This document shows positions 35,294 to 43,694 of a DNA stretch of 64,000 bases, piece after piece; the stretch's first letter is position 1; each line of letters starts with the position of its first letter. Made by a program: the position numbers and the translations under genes. The notes below the pieces were generated by a model that saw nothing but the letters and a program-made list of their open reading frames with translations, was not told the origin of the DNA and did no database searches. The DNA is from Paracoccaceae bacterium (GTDB taxonomy: Bacteria; Pseudomonadota; Alphaproteobacteria; Rhodobacterales; Rhodobacteraceae), in NCBI GenBank assembly GCA_023383015.1, contig JAHDXW010000014.1, positions 39,288-103,287 of the forward strand. The letters are read 5' to 3'.

Positions 35294-36432
35294 CCGGCGA
35301 CTCCGGCGGCGGCCCTGACCCAGTCGCGGGCGGCCTTCAGGGCCCGGGGGTGATCGACATTGATCTCGGCGCGATCGAGGCGAACTTCCGCCACCTCGGC
35401 CGGCTTTGTGGCGGCCGCCATACCGTCATCCCGGTGCTCAAGGCAGACGCCTACGGCCTGGGCGCCGCCAAAGTCGCGCACCGGCGACCGCGCGCCCGGG
35501 GGCGTCGCCTTGGGGTAGGCACCCACAGCGACCCCGCCGCGATACGGAGGGGGGGCGTGGGGGGACCGCTGCAGCTGCTGTCGGGCCTTCGCCCCGAGGA
35601 TGTCGCGCATCTTCGGCGCCTCGACCTGATCCCCTCGATCGGAGACGAAGAGACGCTTGCGCTCGTCGCGGCATCGGCCGGAAGCGGGCCGATGGCGGTC
35701 TGTGTCAAGGTCGACTGCGGGTTCGGCCGCTTCGGGGTGCCGCTGTCCCGAGCGGCGGCGCTGATCCGGTGCGTGGGGCAGGAGCCACGGGTTCGGCTGC
35801 ACGGCATCTTCACCCACATCCCTTTCGGCGAGGCGCGCGGGGCCTGCTGGGCCGCCGACCGGCTGCAGGATTTCCGGTTGCTGGTGGCACAGCTGGCGGC
35901 AGAAGGGATACGGCCGCCGCTCGTCCAGGCGCTGGCCAGTCCCGGCGTTCTGGCCGGGATATCGGTCGAGGAGACCGCCATCGCCGTCGGGCATCTGATG
36001 TACGGGCTGGACCCCATGGCCGCTCCGACGACACTCGGTGCTATGCGTCCGGCGCTGCGGGCTGTCCGCACGCGGCTCGTGAAGACCTCGGCGCTGCCTC
36101 CGGTCCAGCATGCGGCACCCTATCTGCGGGATGCGTGCGGTCCGCTCGGTGTCATCCCGGTCGGCATCTGCCATGGATACCGCCCGTCAAGCCCCGATGC
36201 GTTCGCCATCGTCGCGGGCCGTCGCGCGGCAGTGCTGCGGCCCTGCCTCGAGAACACGATCCTCGACCTTGCCGGTGTCCCTGACACGCCCGCAGGAACC
36301 GAGGTAATCCTTCTGGGCGGGGCGGGGTCGCTGGCGATCGACCTGCCGACGCTTGCGACCTGGCATCAGACGAGCCCGCTGCATGTGCTGGCCTTCCTCG
36401 GGCGCACCCTGTCGCGAAACCACCTCGGCTGA
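35290..36432 (+). CDS. Alanine-racemase-like fold III PLP protein, C-terminal catalytic Tyr absent
   Basis: 380 residues starting with GTG 35290 (GTGA overlap with the dehydrogenase). The PLP barrel is clear: VIDIDLGAIEANFRHL, PVLKADAYGLGAAKV with PLP Lys51, and CVKVDCGFGRFGV. In the C-terminal domain, the motif that is normally VGYGDGYPR reads VGICHGYRP, so Ile293 is where the second catalytic base (Tyr265 in Bacillus Alr) would be, and RxCMD is RPCLEN. Racemisation by the two-base mechanism is thus doubtful; a lyase or one-base epimerase is possible. Residues ~60-80 are unusually Arg-rich (HRRPRARGRRLG). Confidence 0.8.
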   Translation: MTGDSGGGPDPVAGGLQGPGVIDIDLGAIEANFRHLGRLCGGRHTVIPVLKADAYGLGAAKVAHRRPRARGRRLGVGTHSDPAAIRRGGVGGPLQLLSGLRPEDVAHLRRLDLIPSIGDEETLALVAASAGSGPMAVCVKVDCGFGRFGVPLSRAAALIRCVGQEPRVRLHGIFTHIPFGEARGACWAADRLQDFRLLVAQLAAEGIRPPLVQALASPGVLAGISVEETAIAVGHLMYGLDPMAAPTTLGAMRPALRAVRTRLVKTSALPPVQHAAPYLRDACGPLGVIPVGICHGYRPSSPDAFAIVAGRRAAVLRPCLENTILDLAGVPDTPAGTEVILLGGAGSLAIDLPTLATWHQTSPLHVLAFLGRTLSRNHLG

Positions 36433-36587
36433 CGCCGCGCCACAACCCCCACGGTCGGCAGGCGCCGTTGGGCCGGCATCGCGGCTGCATCGGTCACGGG
36501 CGACGGCAGCCCGACCGATGCGCGTCATTTTCTGCCAAAGCGCATGAATGGCTGGAACTCGCGAACCTTCTGCAAGTCTTCAAAGGC

Positions 36588-36615
36588 TTGACAGTCTAAA
36601 TTTTCTGTGTATTTT
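36588..36615 (+). promoter_or_regulatory. Sigma-70-type promoter of the TRAP operon
   Basis: TTGACA at 36588-36593, 16-bp spacer, TATTTT at 36610-36615, inside a strikingly AT-rich island (36585-36635) in a GC-rich background. Predicted transcription starts near 36622, about 33 bp before the GTG start. The 36433-36587 part of the gap holds nothing recognised. Confidence 0.7.
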
Positions 36616-36654
36616 TTTGTGCGCATTAGCTTGAGTATCAGGGGGGGATGGGAC

Positions 36655-37680
36655 GTGAAGTCGAGGATCATGCCTTTCGCTGCATCGTGCATGGCTGCAT
36701 GCATGTTCCTGGCGGCATCGACCGCAGCGACCTTGGCGTCGGAGCGATGGTCGGTTCTGATCACCCGCCCCAACCTGAACGCCTACGACGACCAGATCCA
36801 GCAGCAGGCCTTCGACCGCATCAAGGCGCGCACCGGCGGGGAACTGGACATCTCCACCGCTCCCGTCGGCTCGCTGCCGATCAAGGAAACCGACTGGGTC
36901 CGGGCGCTCCAGGCCGGCGATCTGAGCATGTCGGTGATCGTCGGCGACTGGCACGCCTCGGATTTCCCCCTGATCGGATTGCTGCAGACGCCCTTCCTGT
37001 TCCGTGACGAGGTGGAAAAGCGCACGGCGATCGCAGCCGGCTTCCCGATCCTTCAGCGCGAGGCCAACCGGCTGAACCTGCATATTCTTGCCGTGCGGCC
37101 ATTCCCTGAAATCGGCTTCTGGGCGACCGAGCCGATTGCCGACCTGACCGATTTCGGCGGCCGCAGCATCCGGGCCCAGGCCAAGCTCTACTCCGACATC
37201 GTCGAGGCCGCGAACGGCCTGCCGGTGCCGGTCGCCTTCGCCGAGGCCTACACGGCGCTGCAGCGCGGACTGGTGAAGGGGATCTTCACCGGCTACGGCT
37301 CGATCACGGGCTCGAAGCTGCATGAGGTCGCGCCCTACGGATATTCCATCGGGCTGAACAACCAGATCTATCTGCTGGCCGTGAATCTGGACAAGTGGAA
37401 CGCCCTGCCGGCCGAGACCCGTGCCATCGTGATGGAGGAGCTCGGCCTCGCGATGCAGATCATCCAGGCATGGATGCCGCGGTCCCACCAGGTCGAGATC
37501 GACGCGCAGATGGCTGGTGGCCTCCGCTCGTTCGAGTGGGAGGTCTCGGATGCCTGGTTCCAGCTGATGTCCGACAGGATCGTGAAGCCGACGCTCGAGT
37601 CGGAACTCGCCCGGTCGGGCGCCGCGGGGATCGAGATGCTCGACGCCATCGAGGCCGCACTCGGGCGCTCGCTGCGCTGA
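36655..37680 (+). CDS. TRAP transporter substrate-binding protein (DctP type)
   Basis: 341 residues from GTG 36655, selected because GGGGGGATGGGAC precedes it and it gives a good signal peptide (KSR, then AASCMAACMFLAASTAATLAS, cut before ERWS). An upstream ATG at 36607 lies inside the promoter. DctP fold: FDRIKARTGGELDISTAPVG, WATEPIADLTDFGGRSIRAQ (the conserved Arg binds the substrate carboxylate) and VPVAFAEAYTALQRGLVKG. TRAP systems import carboxylates or amino-acid-like acids by Na+ coupling; the ligand probably feeds the hydantoinase/threonine-type pathway upstream. Confidence 0.9.
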   Translation: MKSRIMPFAASCMAACMFLAASTAATLASERWSVLITRPNLNAYDDQIQQQAFDRIKARTGGELDISTAPVGSLPIKETDWVRALQAGDLSMSVIVGDWHASDFPLIGLLQTPFLFRDEVEKRTAIAAGFPILQREANRLNLHILAVRPFPEIGFWATEPIADLTDFGGRSIRAQAKLYSDIVEAANGLPVPVAFAEAYTALQRGLVKGIFTGYGSITGSKLHEVAPYGYSIGLNNQIYLLAVNLDKWNALPAETRAIVMEELGLAMQIIQAWMPRSHQVEIDAQMAGGLRSFEWEVSDAWFQLMSDRIVKPTLESELARSGAAGIEMLDAIEAALGRSLR

Positions 37681-37719
37681 CGCTCACGCCGCGGCTTTCT
37701 TGCCATGGTCAGTGCGACT

Positions 37720-37745
37720 GGGCAACCGCCGGATGGCGGTTGCCC
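37720..37745 (+). promoter_or_regulatory. First intercistronic hairpin after the TRAP binding-protein gene
   Basis: 11-bp perfect stem GGGCAACCGCC / GGCGGTTGCCC with a GGAT loop, 40 bp after the stop of the binding-protein gene. Followed 18 bp later by a second hairpin. Confidence 0.8.
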
Positions 37746-37762
37746 GGTCAGGAAGGGCGGCA

Positions 37763-37786
37763 GGCCTTTCGGAAGCCCGAAAGGCC
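37763..37786 (+). promoter_or_regulatory. Second intercistronic hairpin after the TRAP binding-protein gene
   Basis: 10-bp perfect stem GGCCTTTCGG / CCGAAAGGCC with an AAGC loop, in tandem with the hairpin at 37720, just ahead of the small permease gene. No T-run follows; likely sets the ratio of binding protein to membrane subunits. Confidence 0.78.
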
Positions 37787-37809
37787 CCTGGGCGGAGGAG
37801 AGTGCGAGG

Positions 37810-38349
37810 ATGCGGGGGATGGTACGCCAGCTTCTCGCCGGTCTTGACATGGTCTCTGCCCGGCTGGCGAGGGGCGCCGCCCTGCTGGGGTGTCTGGCAC
37901 TGCTCTCGATCACGCTGCTCGTCAGCGTCGACGTGCTCGGGCGCTGGCTCGCCGGTGTCACGACGCGGATGGCGGTCGAGGTGTCGGGCTATCTCGTTGT
38001 TGCCGTTGTGTTCCTCGGCCTCGCCGACACCTACCTGCAGAACGCTCATATCCGCGTGGATGCGCTCGGTTCGTGTCTCCCGCGGCGCCCGCGGGCCGTG
38101 CTCACCTTCGTCAATCGAATCCTGATCATCCTGTTCTGCGTCGTCGTGTTCTGGTTCACCTTCCGCTCCGCGGTGTCCAGTTTCCGTTTCGGCTCCAGTT
38201 CACGCACCAACATCGACATCACCCTCTGGCCGATCCAGGCGCTGATTCCGATCGGGTTGAGCCTCCTCATTGCGGTCGTTCTCTCCGATGTCCTGCGCGG
38301 CCGGCCAGACCGGAGTGCAGAGGCGGCCGAGGCCGCCGGCCATGACTAG
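37810..38349 (+). CDS. TRAP transporter small membrane subunit (DctQ type)
   Basis: 179 residues from ATG 37810 after GGAGGAGAGTGCGAGG. Four membrane segments, with the usual RWLAGVTTRMAVEVSGYLVVAVVFLGLADTYLQNAHIRVD at residues ~56-95 (the ALxxxAHIRVD element is typical). It links the binding protein to the large permease. Ends within the first codons of the DctM-like gene. Confidence 0.9.
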   Translation: MRGMVRQLLAGLDMVSARLARGAALLGCLALLSITLLVSVDVLGRWLAGVTTRMAVEVSGYLVVAVVFLGLADTYLQNAHIRVDALGSCLPRRPRAVLTFVNRILIILFCVVVFWFTFRSAVSSFRFGSSSRTNIDITLWPIQALIPIGLSLLIAVVLSDVLRGRPDRSAEAAEAAGHD

Positions 38350-39643
38350 CATGCACTGGTCGGAAACGTCGCTCATCATCGTCGGGGCGATCTTTGTCCT
38401 TCTTGCGATGGGGCTTCCGGTGGCCGTGGCGCTGGGACTCGTTGGTGTCGCCGCCTCGTTCCTGTTCGTCGGCCACCCGGGCATCATCGCCTACGTCGCC
38501 TGGGATCTCTCCAACAGCTTCATCATGAGTGCGATCCCGCTGTTCATCTTCATGGGGCAGGTCATGCTGCGCAGCGGCGTGAGCAGCCGGCTCTATTCGG
38601 GAAGCGGCGCCCTGCTCGGCCGGACGCGGGGCGGCCTGCTGCAGACGAACATCGTGGCATGCGGCCTCTTCGCGACGGTCTCGGGATCGAGCGTGGCCAC
38701 CGCGGCAACGGTGGGAAGCATGGCGATCCCGGAGATGGAGCGCCTTCGCTATGACGAGCGGCTTTCCCTCGGTTCGATCGCCGCGGGGGGCACGCTCGGA
38801 ATCCTCATCCCGCCCAGTTCGGCGTTCATCATCTACGGCGTCATCGCCGAGCAGTCGATCGGCGAGCTTTTCATCGCCGGCATCCTGCCGGGGCTGCTGC
38901 TGATGCTCATGTTCATGGGCTACATCTGGCTGCGCGTGGTGCTTTCGCCGGGGCTGGCGCCGCCGGCGGACGTGCCCGCGGGACGGGAGCGCATCCGCCT
39001 CGTGCTGGCGATGTGGCCGATCTTCGTGGTGATGTTCGTCGTCCTTGCCGGCATCTACCTGGGCATCATGACGCCATCCGAGGCCGCAGCGATCGGGTCG
39101 CTCTTGTCGCTGATCTTCGCGGCGCTGTTCCGACGGCTCACCCTGCCAGTCCTTGTCGATTGCCTGATGAGCGCGGTGCGGACGACCAGCATGCTGCTTT
39201 TCATCATGGTCGGCGCCGGCATCCTCGGCGGGACCATGGGAATGCTCCGCATCCCCGAGTCGCTTGCCGCGTGGGTACTGGGCCTCGAGGTGCAGCCCTT
39301 TGCAATCCTGCTGTCCATCTACCTGATGTATCTCGTTCTGGGCTGTTTCATCGACACCGTGTCGATGATCGTCATCAGCGTTCCCTTCGTGCTGCCCGTC
39401 GTCACCGGCCTTGGTTACGATCCGATCTGGTTCGGGGTGGTGATGGTCGTGCTCGTGGAGATGGCGCTGATCACGCCGCCCGTGGGTCTCAACGTCTACA
39501 CCATCCAGGGCCTTCGGCCCGGCAAGCCGATCGGCGATGTGTTCAGGGGTGCCCTTCCGTTTCTCGCCGTCATGGTCGTCGCGCTCGGAATGCTGACGCT
39601 GTTCCCGGCGATCGCGACATGGCTCCCGGCGACAATGCGGTGA
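38342..39643 (+). CDS. TRAP transporter large permease (DctM type)
   Basis: 433 residues, about 12 membrane segments; ATG 38342 overlaps the small subunit by 8 bp. DctM features: LFIFMGQVMLRSGVSSRLYS, FATVSGSSVATAATVGSMAIPEM, AAGGTLGILIPPSSAFIIYG, GCFIDTVSMIVISVPFVLPV and EMALITPPVGLNVYTIQG. It is the ion-coupled transport channel. Last gene of module 3; followed by a 266-bp convergent gap (39644-39909) in which nothing was recognised. Confidence 0.95.
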   Translation: MTSMHWSETSLIIVGAIFVLLAMGLPVAVALGLVGVAASFLFVGHPGIIAYVAWDLSNSFIMSAIPLFIFMGQVMLRSGVSSRLYSGSGALLGRTRGGLLQTNIVACGLFATVSGSSVATAATVGSMAIPEMERLRYDERLSLGSIAAGGTLGILIPPSSAFIIYGVIAEQSIGELFIAGILPGLLLMLMFMGYIWLRVVLSPGLAPPADVPAGRERIRLVLAMWPIFVVMFVVLAGIYLGIMTPSEAAAIGSLLSLIFAALFRRLTLPVLVDCLMSAVRTTSMLLFIMVGAGILGGTMGMLRIPESLAAWVLGLEVQPFAILLSIYLMYLVLGCFIDTVSMIVISVPFVLPVVTGLGYDPIWFGVVMVVLVEMALITPPVGLNVYTIQGLRPGKPIGDVFRGALPFLAVMVVALGMLTLFPAIATWLPATMR

Positions 39644-39909
39644 GGCCGACCGACGCCCCGGGTCGGGGGCACCGCCGGAGACGGCCTTCCTCACCAGCGC
39701 GGACGCACCCTGCCTCGCCGACGCCCGGGGCTCGATCGCGCCAGACGCGGGGACGCAGTGGGGTGCAACGTGCCACGCAGCGGAATCCGGCACGCCGTTC
39801 GCATCGCCGCCGGTCCGGGAGAACCGGAACCGTTGCCGTGTCATCTCGACCTGGCAGGAGCCGCGGACCGGGCGAACCGACCGGCCGTGGGGGGATCACC
39901 GACCCTGCG

Positions 39910-40527
39910 CTAGGTTGTCCCCGCCTGAAAGGCGAGTCTGACGAACGTGCGCAGCATCAGGATCTGGCGGGGCAGGACCGCGGGATCCTCAAGCGCCTTC
40001 GACATCACGATGCCGCCCTCGAGGACGCTCGAGATCATGTCGGCGAAGTCGTCGCCATCGATCGCCGTCCGCGGCGGATGCGAGCCCGCGATCTCGTCGA
40101 ACATGGCGCGGAAGCGCCTGCGCCACATCAGTGCGCCCTCGCGATTCAGGTCGCGCACCGATGCATCGAACTGGCGCTCGTGGTAGCAGCTGAGGGCGAC
40201 GAGGCAGCCGGGATGGCCCCGCGGCAGGTCAGCCATGGCGTCGGCGAGAAAGCGCAGGGTAAGCAGAAAGACCTGAAGGGGATCGTCGACCAAGTCCCGA
40301 GCGCGGGCAAAGAGCGCATCGTAGATCCGCTCATCCTCGGCGAAGTACCGTTCGATGAGCGCCTTGGCCAACTCGGTCTTGTCACGGAAGTGATAGAAGA
40401 ACCCGCTTTTCGAGATGCCTGTGACAGCGAGAAGCTCATCGATCGAAGTCGCACCGAAGCCCTTTGCGACAACGGCCTCGTGCGCGGCATCGAGAATCCT
40501 GTTTCGCGTTTCGCCGCCCTTGGTCAT
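39910..40527 (-). CDS. TetR-family regulator
   Basis: 205 residues. HTH: ATSIDELLAVTGISKSGFFYHFRDKTELAKALIERYF. The C-terminal part resembles the TetR_C_37/YcdC-like domain (RGHPGCLVALSCYHE). It lies divergent from the homocysteine-methyltransferase-like gene across 194 bp that contain two inverted repeats, so control of that gene and of itself is likely. Not related in sequence detail to the TetR at 12488. Confidence 0.9.
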   Translation of the reverse strand: MTKGGETRNRILDAAHEAVVAKGFGATSIDELLAVTGISKSGFFYHFRDKTELAKALIERYFAEDERIYDALFARARDLVDDPLQVFLLTLRFLADAMADLPRGHPGCLVALSCYHERQFDASVRDLNREGALMWRRRFRAMFDEIAGSHPPRTAIDGDDFADMISSVLEGGIVMSKALEDPAVLPRQILMLRTFVRLAFQAGTT

Positions 40528-40530
40528 CGC

Positions 40531-40543
40531 TTGACCTTGTCAA
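40531..40543. promoter_or_regulatory. Inverted repeat at the TetR start, possible autoregulatory operator
   Basis: TTGACCTTGTCAA, arms TTGAC/GTCAA with a 3-bp centre, ending 3 bp before the TetR start codon (40527) and covering its ribosome site. A second repeat follows at 40546. No other copy was noticed. Confidence 0.45.
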
Positions 40544-40545
40544 CT

Positions 40546-40558
40546 GCACCGGCGGTGC
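40546..40558. promoter_or_regulatory. Second inverted repeat upstream of the TetR gene
   Basis: GCACCGGCGGTGC, arms GCACC/GGTGC (perfect apart from the centre). Right next to the TTGAC repeat; either may be the regulator's site. Confidence 0.35.
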
Positions 40559-40721
40559 GGTTCCGTGCCGATCCGGCCCATCCCATGCCGGGCCTGATGC
40601 GCGCAAGCAATTGAAATCGTTTCTACAAGGGAAGCCCTCTGGATAGTACCGCAAGTCGGCTGGTTCCGACAGGGCCGATGTTGGCAAGTTCTGCTTACAC
40701 CGGGAGAAGGTTACCAGCACA

Positions 40722-41660
40722 ATGACAGCCGCACTGCCCGGCATCGCCGGCCCGATCTTTCTCAACGACAGCGGGCTTGAGACGACGCTCGTCTTCCGGG
40801 AAGGGCGCGAACTGCCCGCCTTTGCCGCCTTTCCGCTGCTCGAATCCGCTTCGGATCGGGCATGGCTGGAGCGCTACTACGACCGGCATCTGGAACTGGC
40901 CGAAGCGCACCGCACGGGCTTCGTGATCGACACGCCGACCTGGCGGGCCAACCCGGACTGGGGCGCGAGGCTGGGCTACGGCTCTGCCGATCTCGACCGG
41001 ATCAACCGCGACGCAGTCAGCTTCTGCCGTGCCGTTGCGACCCGCTGGATCGGTCGCGTCGTGCCGATCGCGGTTGCCGGCGTCATCGGGCCGAGGGGCG
41101 ATGGCTACCGTGCCGGCGGTGGATCGGCCGCAGCGGCTGAGGCCTATCATGCGCCCCAGGTGGCGGCCTTCGCGAACGCCGGCGCGGACGTGGTAGCGGC
41201 CTACACGCTTGGCGCCGTCGAGGAGGCCATCGGCATCGCTCGTGCAGCAGAGACGGCCGGCATTTCGGCTGCGATCTCCTTCACGCTGGAAACGGACGGC
41301 CGGCTGCCGTCAGGAAGCGAGCTTGGCGCGGCAATCGAAGCGGTGGATGCCGCCACTCGCGGCTATCCCGCCTACTTCATGGTCAACTGCACCCATCCGC
41401 AGCACTTCGCGCATCTCTTGAACGGCAGTCCACCGTGGGCGGCGCGCATCCGCGGCATCAAGGCCAATGCATCGGTGCTGAGCCACGCCGAGCTGGACGA
41501 GGCCGGAACACTCGATGAGGGCGATCCCGAGGACCTGGGCCGGCGGATTGCGGCGCTGCGGCAGATCCTTCCCTCGCTCAAGCTGCTTGGCGGCTGCTGC
41601 GGGACCGATGACCGGCATGTCGGGCAGATTGCGTCGGCCTGCTGTGTCATGCGGCATTGA
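40722..41660 (+). CDS. Homocysteine S-methyltransferase-family protein
   Basis: 312 residues. GLETTL at the start, Zn ligands Cys223 (MVNCTHP) and the pair Cys292/Cys293 in GGCCGTD, matching the Cys/CysCys site of BHMT, MmuM and related enzymes. These transfer a methyl group from betaine, S-methylmethionine or similar donors to homocysteine or another thiol. It stands alone with GGGAGAAGG upstream of ATG 40722 and a divergent TetR regulator, so it may take part in methylated-compound use or detoxification; donor unknown. Confidence 0.88.
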   Translation: MTAALPGIAGPIFLNDSGLETTLVFREGRELPAFAAFPLLESASDRAWLERYYDRHLELAEAHRTGFVIDTPTWRANPDWGARLGYGSADLDRINRDAVSFCRAVATRWIGRVVPIAVAGVIGPRGDGYRAGGGSAAAAEAYHAPQVAAFANAGADVVAAYTLGAVEEAIGIARAAETAGISAAISFTLETDGRLPSGSELGAAIEAVDAATRGYPAYFMVNCTHPQHFAHLLNGSPPWAARIRGIKANASVLSHAELDEAGTLDEGDPEDLGRRIAALRQILPSLKLLGGCCGTDDRHVGQIASACCVMRH

Positions 41661-41782
41661 AACGGAACGCCTTCTCGGGGTCCGAAAGGAATCTTCCGGA
41701 GCGGTGAGAAGACGCGCCCGACGCGCCGGTGCGATCCGACGGCGCAGGCATGGCAGGCCGTTTCCGGGCGGGGCCGCGCGGG

Positions 41783-42529
41783 TCAGGCACGGTTGCCGGC
41801 GCGCCGGCTTCCGTTGCGGGTCTCGACGATGTCGAGGTGGCGGGTGAGGCGGTCGAGGAGCCCGGTGGTCATCTTGGCGACGCTGCGGGCGAGCCATTGG
41901 TCGCCGTTGGTCCGGGGACAATGGCGGACGGGCCATCCGCCGAAGGCGAGGGTGTGGGTGACGTCGACGCGGACGCGCCCGTGGGGCCTGCTGACAAGGT
42001 GCATCGGCAGCTGGTCGCCGGTCCGGCGAAGGGCGGATGGCCCCGCTCGTCGAAGACCACGAAGTCGAAGCGGCCGCGATGACCGGAGGGCCTGCCCTGC
42101 CGGCCTGCACGGGCCGCCCGGTGGAAGGACCGCCCGCCGGAAGCCGCCGCCGCCACGGCGGACGCAGGCGAGGGCGATCGCGCTGACGATGTGGGCCATG
42201 CCGGTGCCCGTGCCGCCGATCAGGACCGCGTTGCGCTGCTGCGCGATGACGCCGCCGGCGGCGAGATCGCGCACCGGCGTCTCGCCGATGGGCGTCCAGT
42301 CGAAGTCGACGTCCTCGAGTTCCCTGGCGACCGGCAGTCTCGCGGCGGCGAACCGGCACCTGATCGAGTGCGCCACCTTCTGGGCGAACCCGGCCCTGAG
42401 CAGTTCGGCGACGACCGTCTGCGGCTCGGACGGCCGCCTCACGGCGGCGGCGACGATCTCGCAGGAGGCCGCCCTCATGCCGTTGAGCTTCAGCCCCGCC
42501 CTGGCGGCGAGGATACCGGATCGCTCCAT
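41783..42529 (-). pseudogene. istB: Decayed IstB (IS21-family ATPase helper), frameshifted
   Basis: The reading can be aligned to IstB only by switching frame. Frame 1 gives LKLNGMRAASCEIVAAAVRR then DFDWTPIGETPVRDLAAGG and IAQQRNAVLIGGTGTGMAH; the Walker A Lys/Thr are lost (GTGMAH where GTGKTH is expected). From about 42155 to 42020 the match moves to another frame (ARAGRQGRPSGHRGRFDFVV, FDERGHPPFAG), then returns (VTHTLAFGGWPV, AKMTTGLLDRLTRHLDIVE) with a ~7-residue insertion. Two compensating frameshifts plus the dead P-loop show it is not functional. Confidence 0.8.
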
Positions 42530-42646
42530 CAGTGGATGCGCCCGGGGATGTCGCGGCGGGAGCCGTCGGCGAGCGGGGACCATCGCGGCCGCGGGTTCTC
42601 TGGCGTGGCGGTCGGCGCCGGGGGCGCGGGATCGCGGCCCGGGCTA

Positions 42647-42763
42647 CGGCTGCGGCCGGGTCTCCCGCCGGTACCCGAACCCGGTGTCGTCCGACCGCAG
42701 CATCTTGCACACCTTCTTGCGCGCGAGCTTCATCTCCCGGCACATCCGCTTGACCGGCTTGCC
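42647..42763 (-). pseudogene. istA: Fragment of IstA transposase N-terminal region
   Basis: About 38 codons read GKPVKRMCREMKLARKKVCK then MLRSDDTGFGYRRE, resembling the helix-turn-helix of IS21-family IstA (family form: VKxICRELxxSRxxVRKxxRS...FxYxRExQPxP), stopping at 42644. It lies in the normal istA-istB order but nearly all of istA is missing, only ~115 bp separating it from istB. Identification rests on this short match. Confidence 0.55.
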
Positions 42764-43213
42764 CTGGACAGAATGCGCCCGACGGTTCCTCGCGCGCGCT
42801 GGCGGGATCGAAGCGGTGGCGCCGCGCCCGTGCACTCGCTGCGGCCGGTATCCCGGGCTCGGCTCCCGATTGCCCGCGGGCACCATGGACCCTCGATCCG
42901 GGGGGCCGTCCGGACGCCGATCACCGCCCGAACGGTGTCCTGATCGCGCACCGGTCAACACCCGGCGCGGTCCGGCGCAGCCCCCGGGCGACGGCCTGAG
43001 TGCGGTACCCCTGCGGACCGCAGGTTCGGTGCCGAGGGGGCGGAGGAAGTTGCCGCGTGCCGCCTGTTCCGGCGGGCCGGCTTGCTTTCGCTGTGGCGGC
43101 AGGAATAGCCGGGCGGGGAGCGGCGAAGATAAACAAATTGTTGACCGCTTGCAAATGAGTTGTCACTGATGGTGTCGGGCCCTCCCGGAAGGGCCGGGTT
43201 CCGGGGTCGTCGC
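42764..43213. other. Gene-free stretch with a possible control region for the RidA/YheO unit
   Basis: 450 bp. The first ~360 bp are GC-rich with no recognised coding sequence, possibly further decayed IS or flanking DNA. At 43128-43165 the composition becomes AT-rich and contains the palindrome AACAAATTGTT (43132-43142) and TTGACC (43141-43146), a possible promoter/operator for the genes that start at 43214. Confidence 0.45.
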
Positions 43214-43675
43214 ATGGGTGTCAAGGAGAGACTGCTGGCGCGCGGCGTGGTCCTGCCCCCGCCGCCGGCGCCGATCGCGTCCTATGTCCCGGTCGTGCGC
43301 AGCGGCACGCTCCTGTTCGTGTCGGGCCAGGGCCCGATGGTGGACGGGGTGCCGGTGGTCAGGGGCAGGCTTGGCGCCGAGGTCGACGTCGCGCAGGGGG
43401 TCGAGGCGGCGCGCCTCGCCGCGATCAACGCGGTCGCGGCCCTGGCCGGGGCGGTCGGCGATCTGGACAGCATCACCCGGATCGTCAAGCTGACCGGCTA
43501 CGTCGCCTCGGCCGAGGGGTTCGGGCAGCAGCATCTGGTGGTCAACGGCGCCTCCGACCTGCTTGCCGAGGCCTTCGGCGAGCGCGGGTGCCACGCCCGG
43601 GCGGCGGTGGGCACGAATTCGCTTCCCCTCGGCATTCCCGTCGAAATAGAGCTGGTCGCCGAGGCGCCTGTGTGA
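43214..43675 (+). CDS. RidA/YjgF-family protein
   Basis: 153 residues from ATG 43214 (the frame is open to 43160, but the homologous part begins near MGVKERLLARGVVLPPPPAP). Rid-family core: LLFVSGQGPMVDG and GCHARAAVGTNSLPLGIPVEIELVA; the conserved Arg (HARAAVG) that binds the substrate carboxylate is present. RidA proteins deaminate reactive enamine/imine intermediates made by PLP enzymes. Its neighbours are a regulator and a convergent threonine-synthase-like PLP enzyme, which fits that role. No strong ribosome site. Confidence 0.85.
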   Translation: MGVKERLLARGVVLPPPPAPIASYVPVVRSGTLLFVSGQGPMVDGVPVVRGRLGAEVDVAQGVEAARLAAINAVAALAGAVGDLDSITRIVKLTGYVASAEGFGQQHLVVNGASDLLAEAFGERGCHARAAVGTNSLPLGIPVEIELVAEAPV

Positions 43676-43694
43676 CGCGGCCCGGGACCAGCGC

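Noticed and set aside
35470..35570. Frameshift in the alanine-racemase-like gene near the Arg-rich segment
   Set aside because: The alternative frames do not give better agreement; RRLGVGTHSDPAAIRRGGV aligns acceptably with the expected barrel strand, so the frame is kept.
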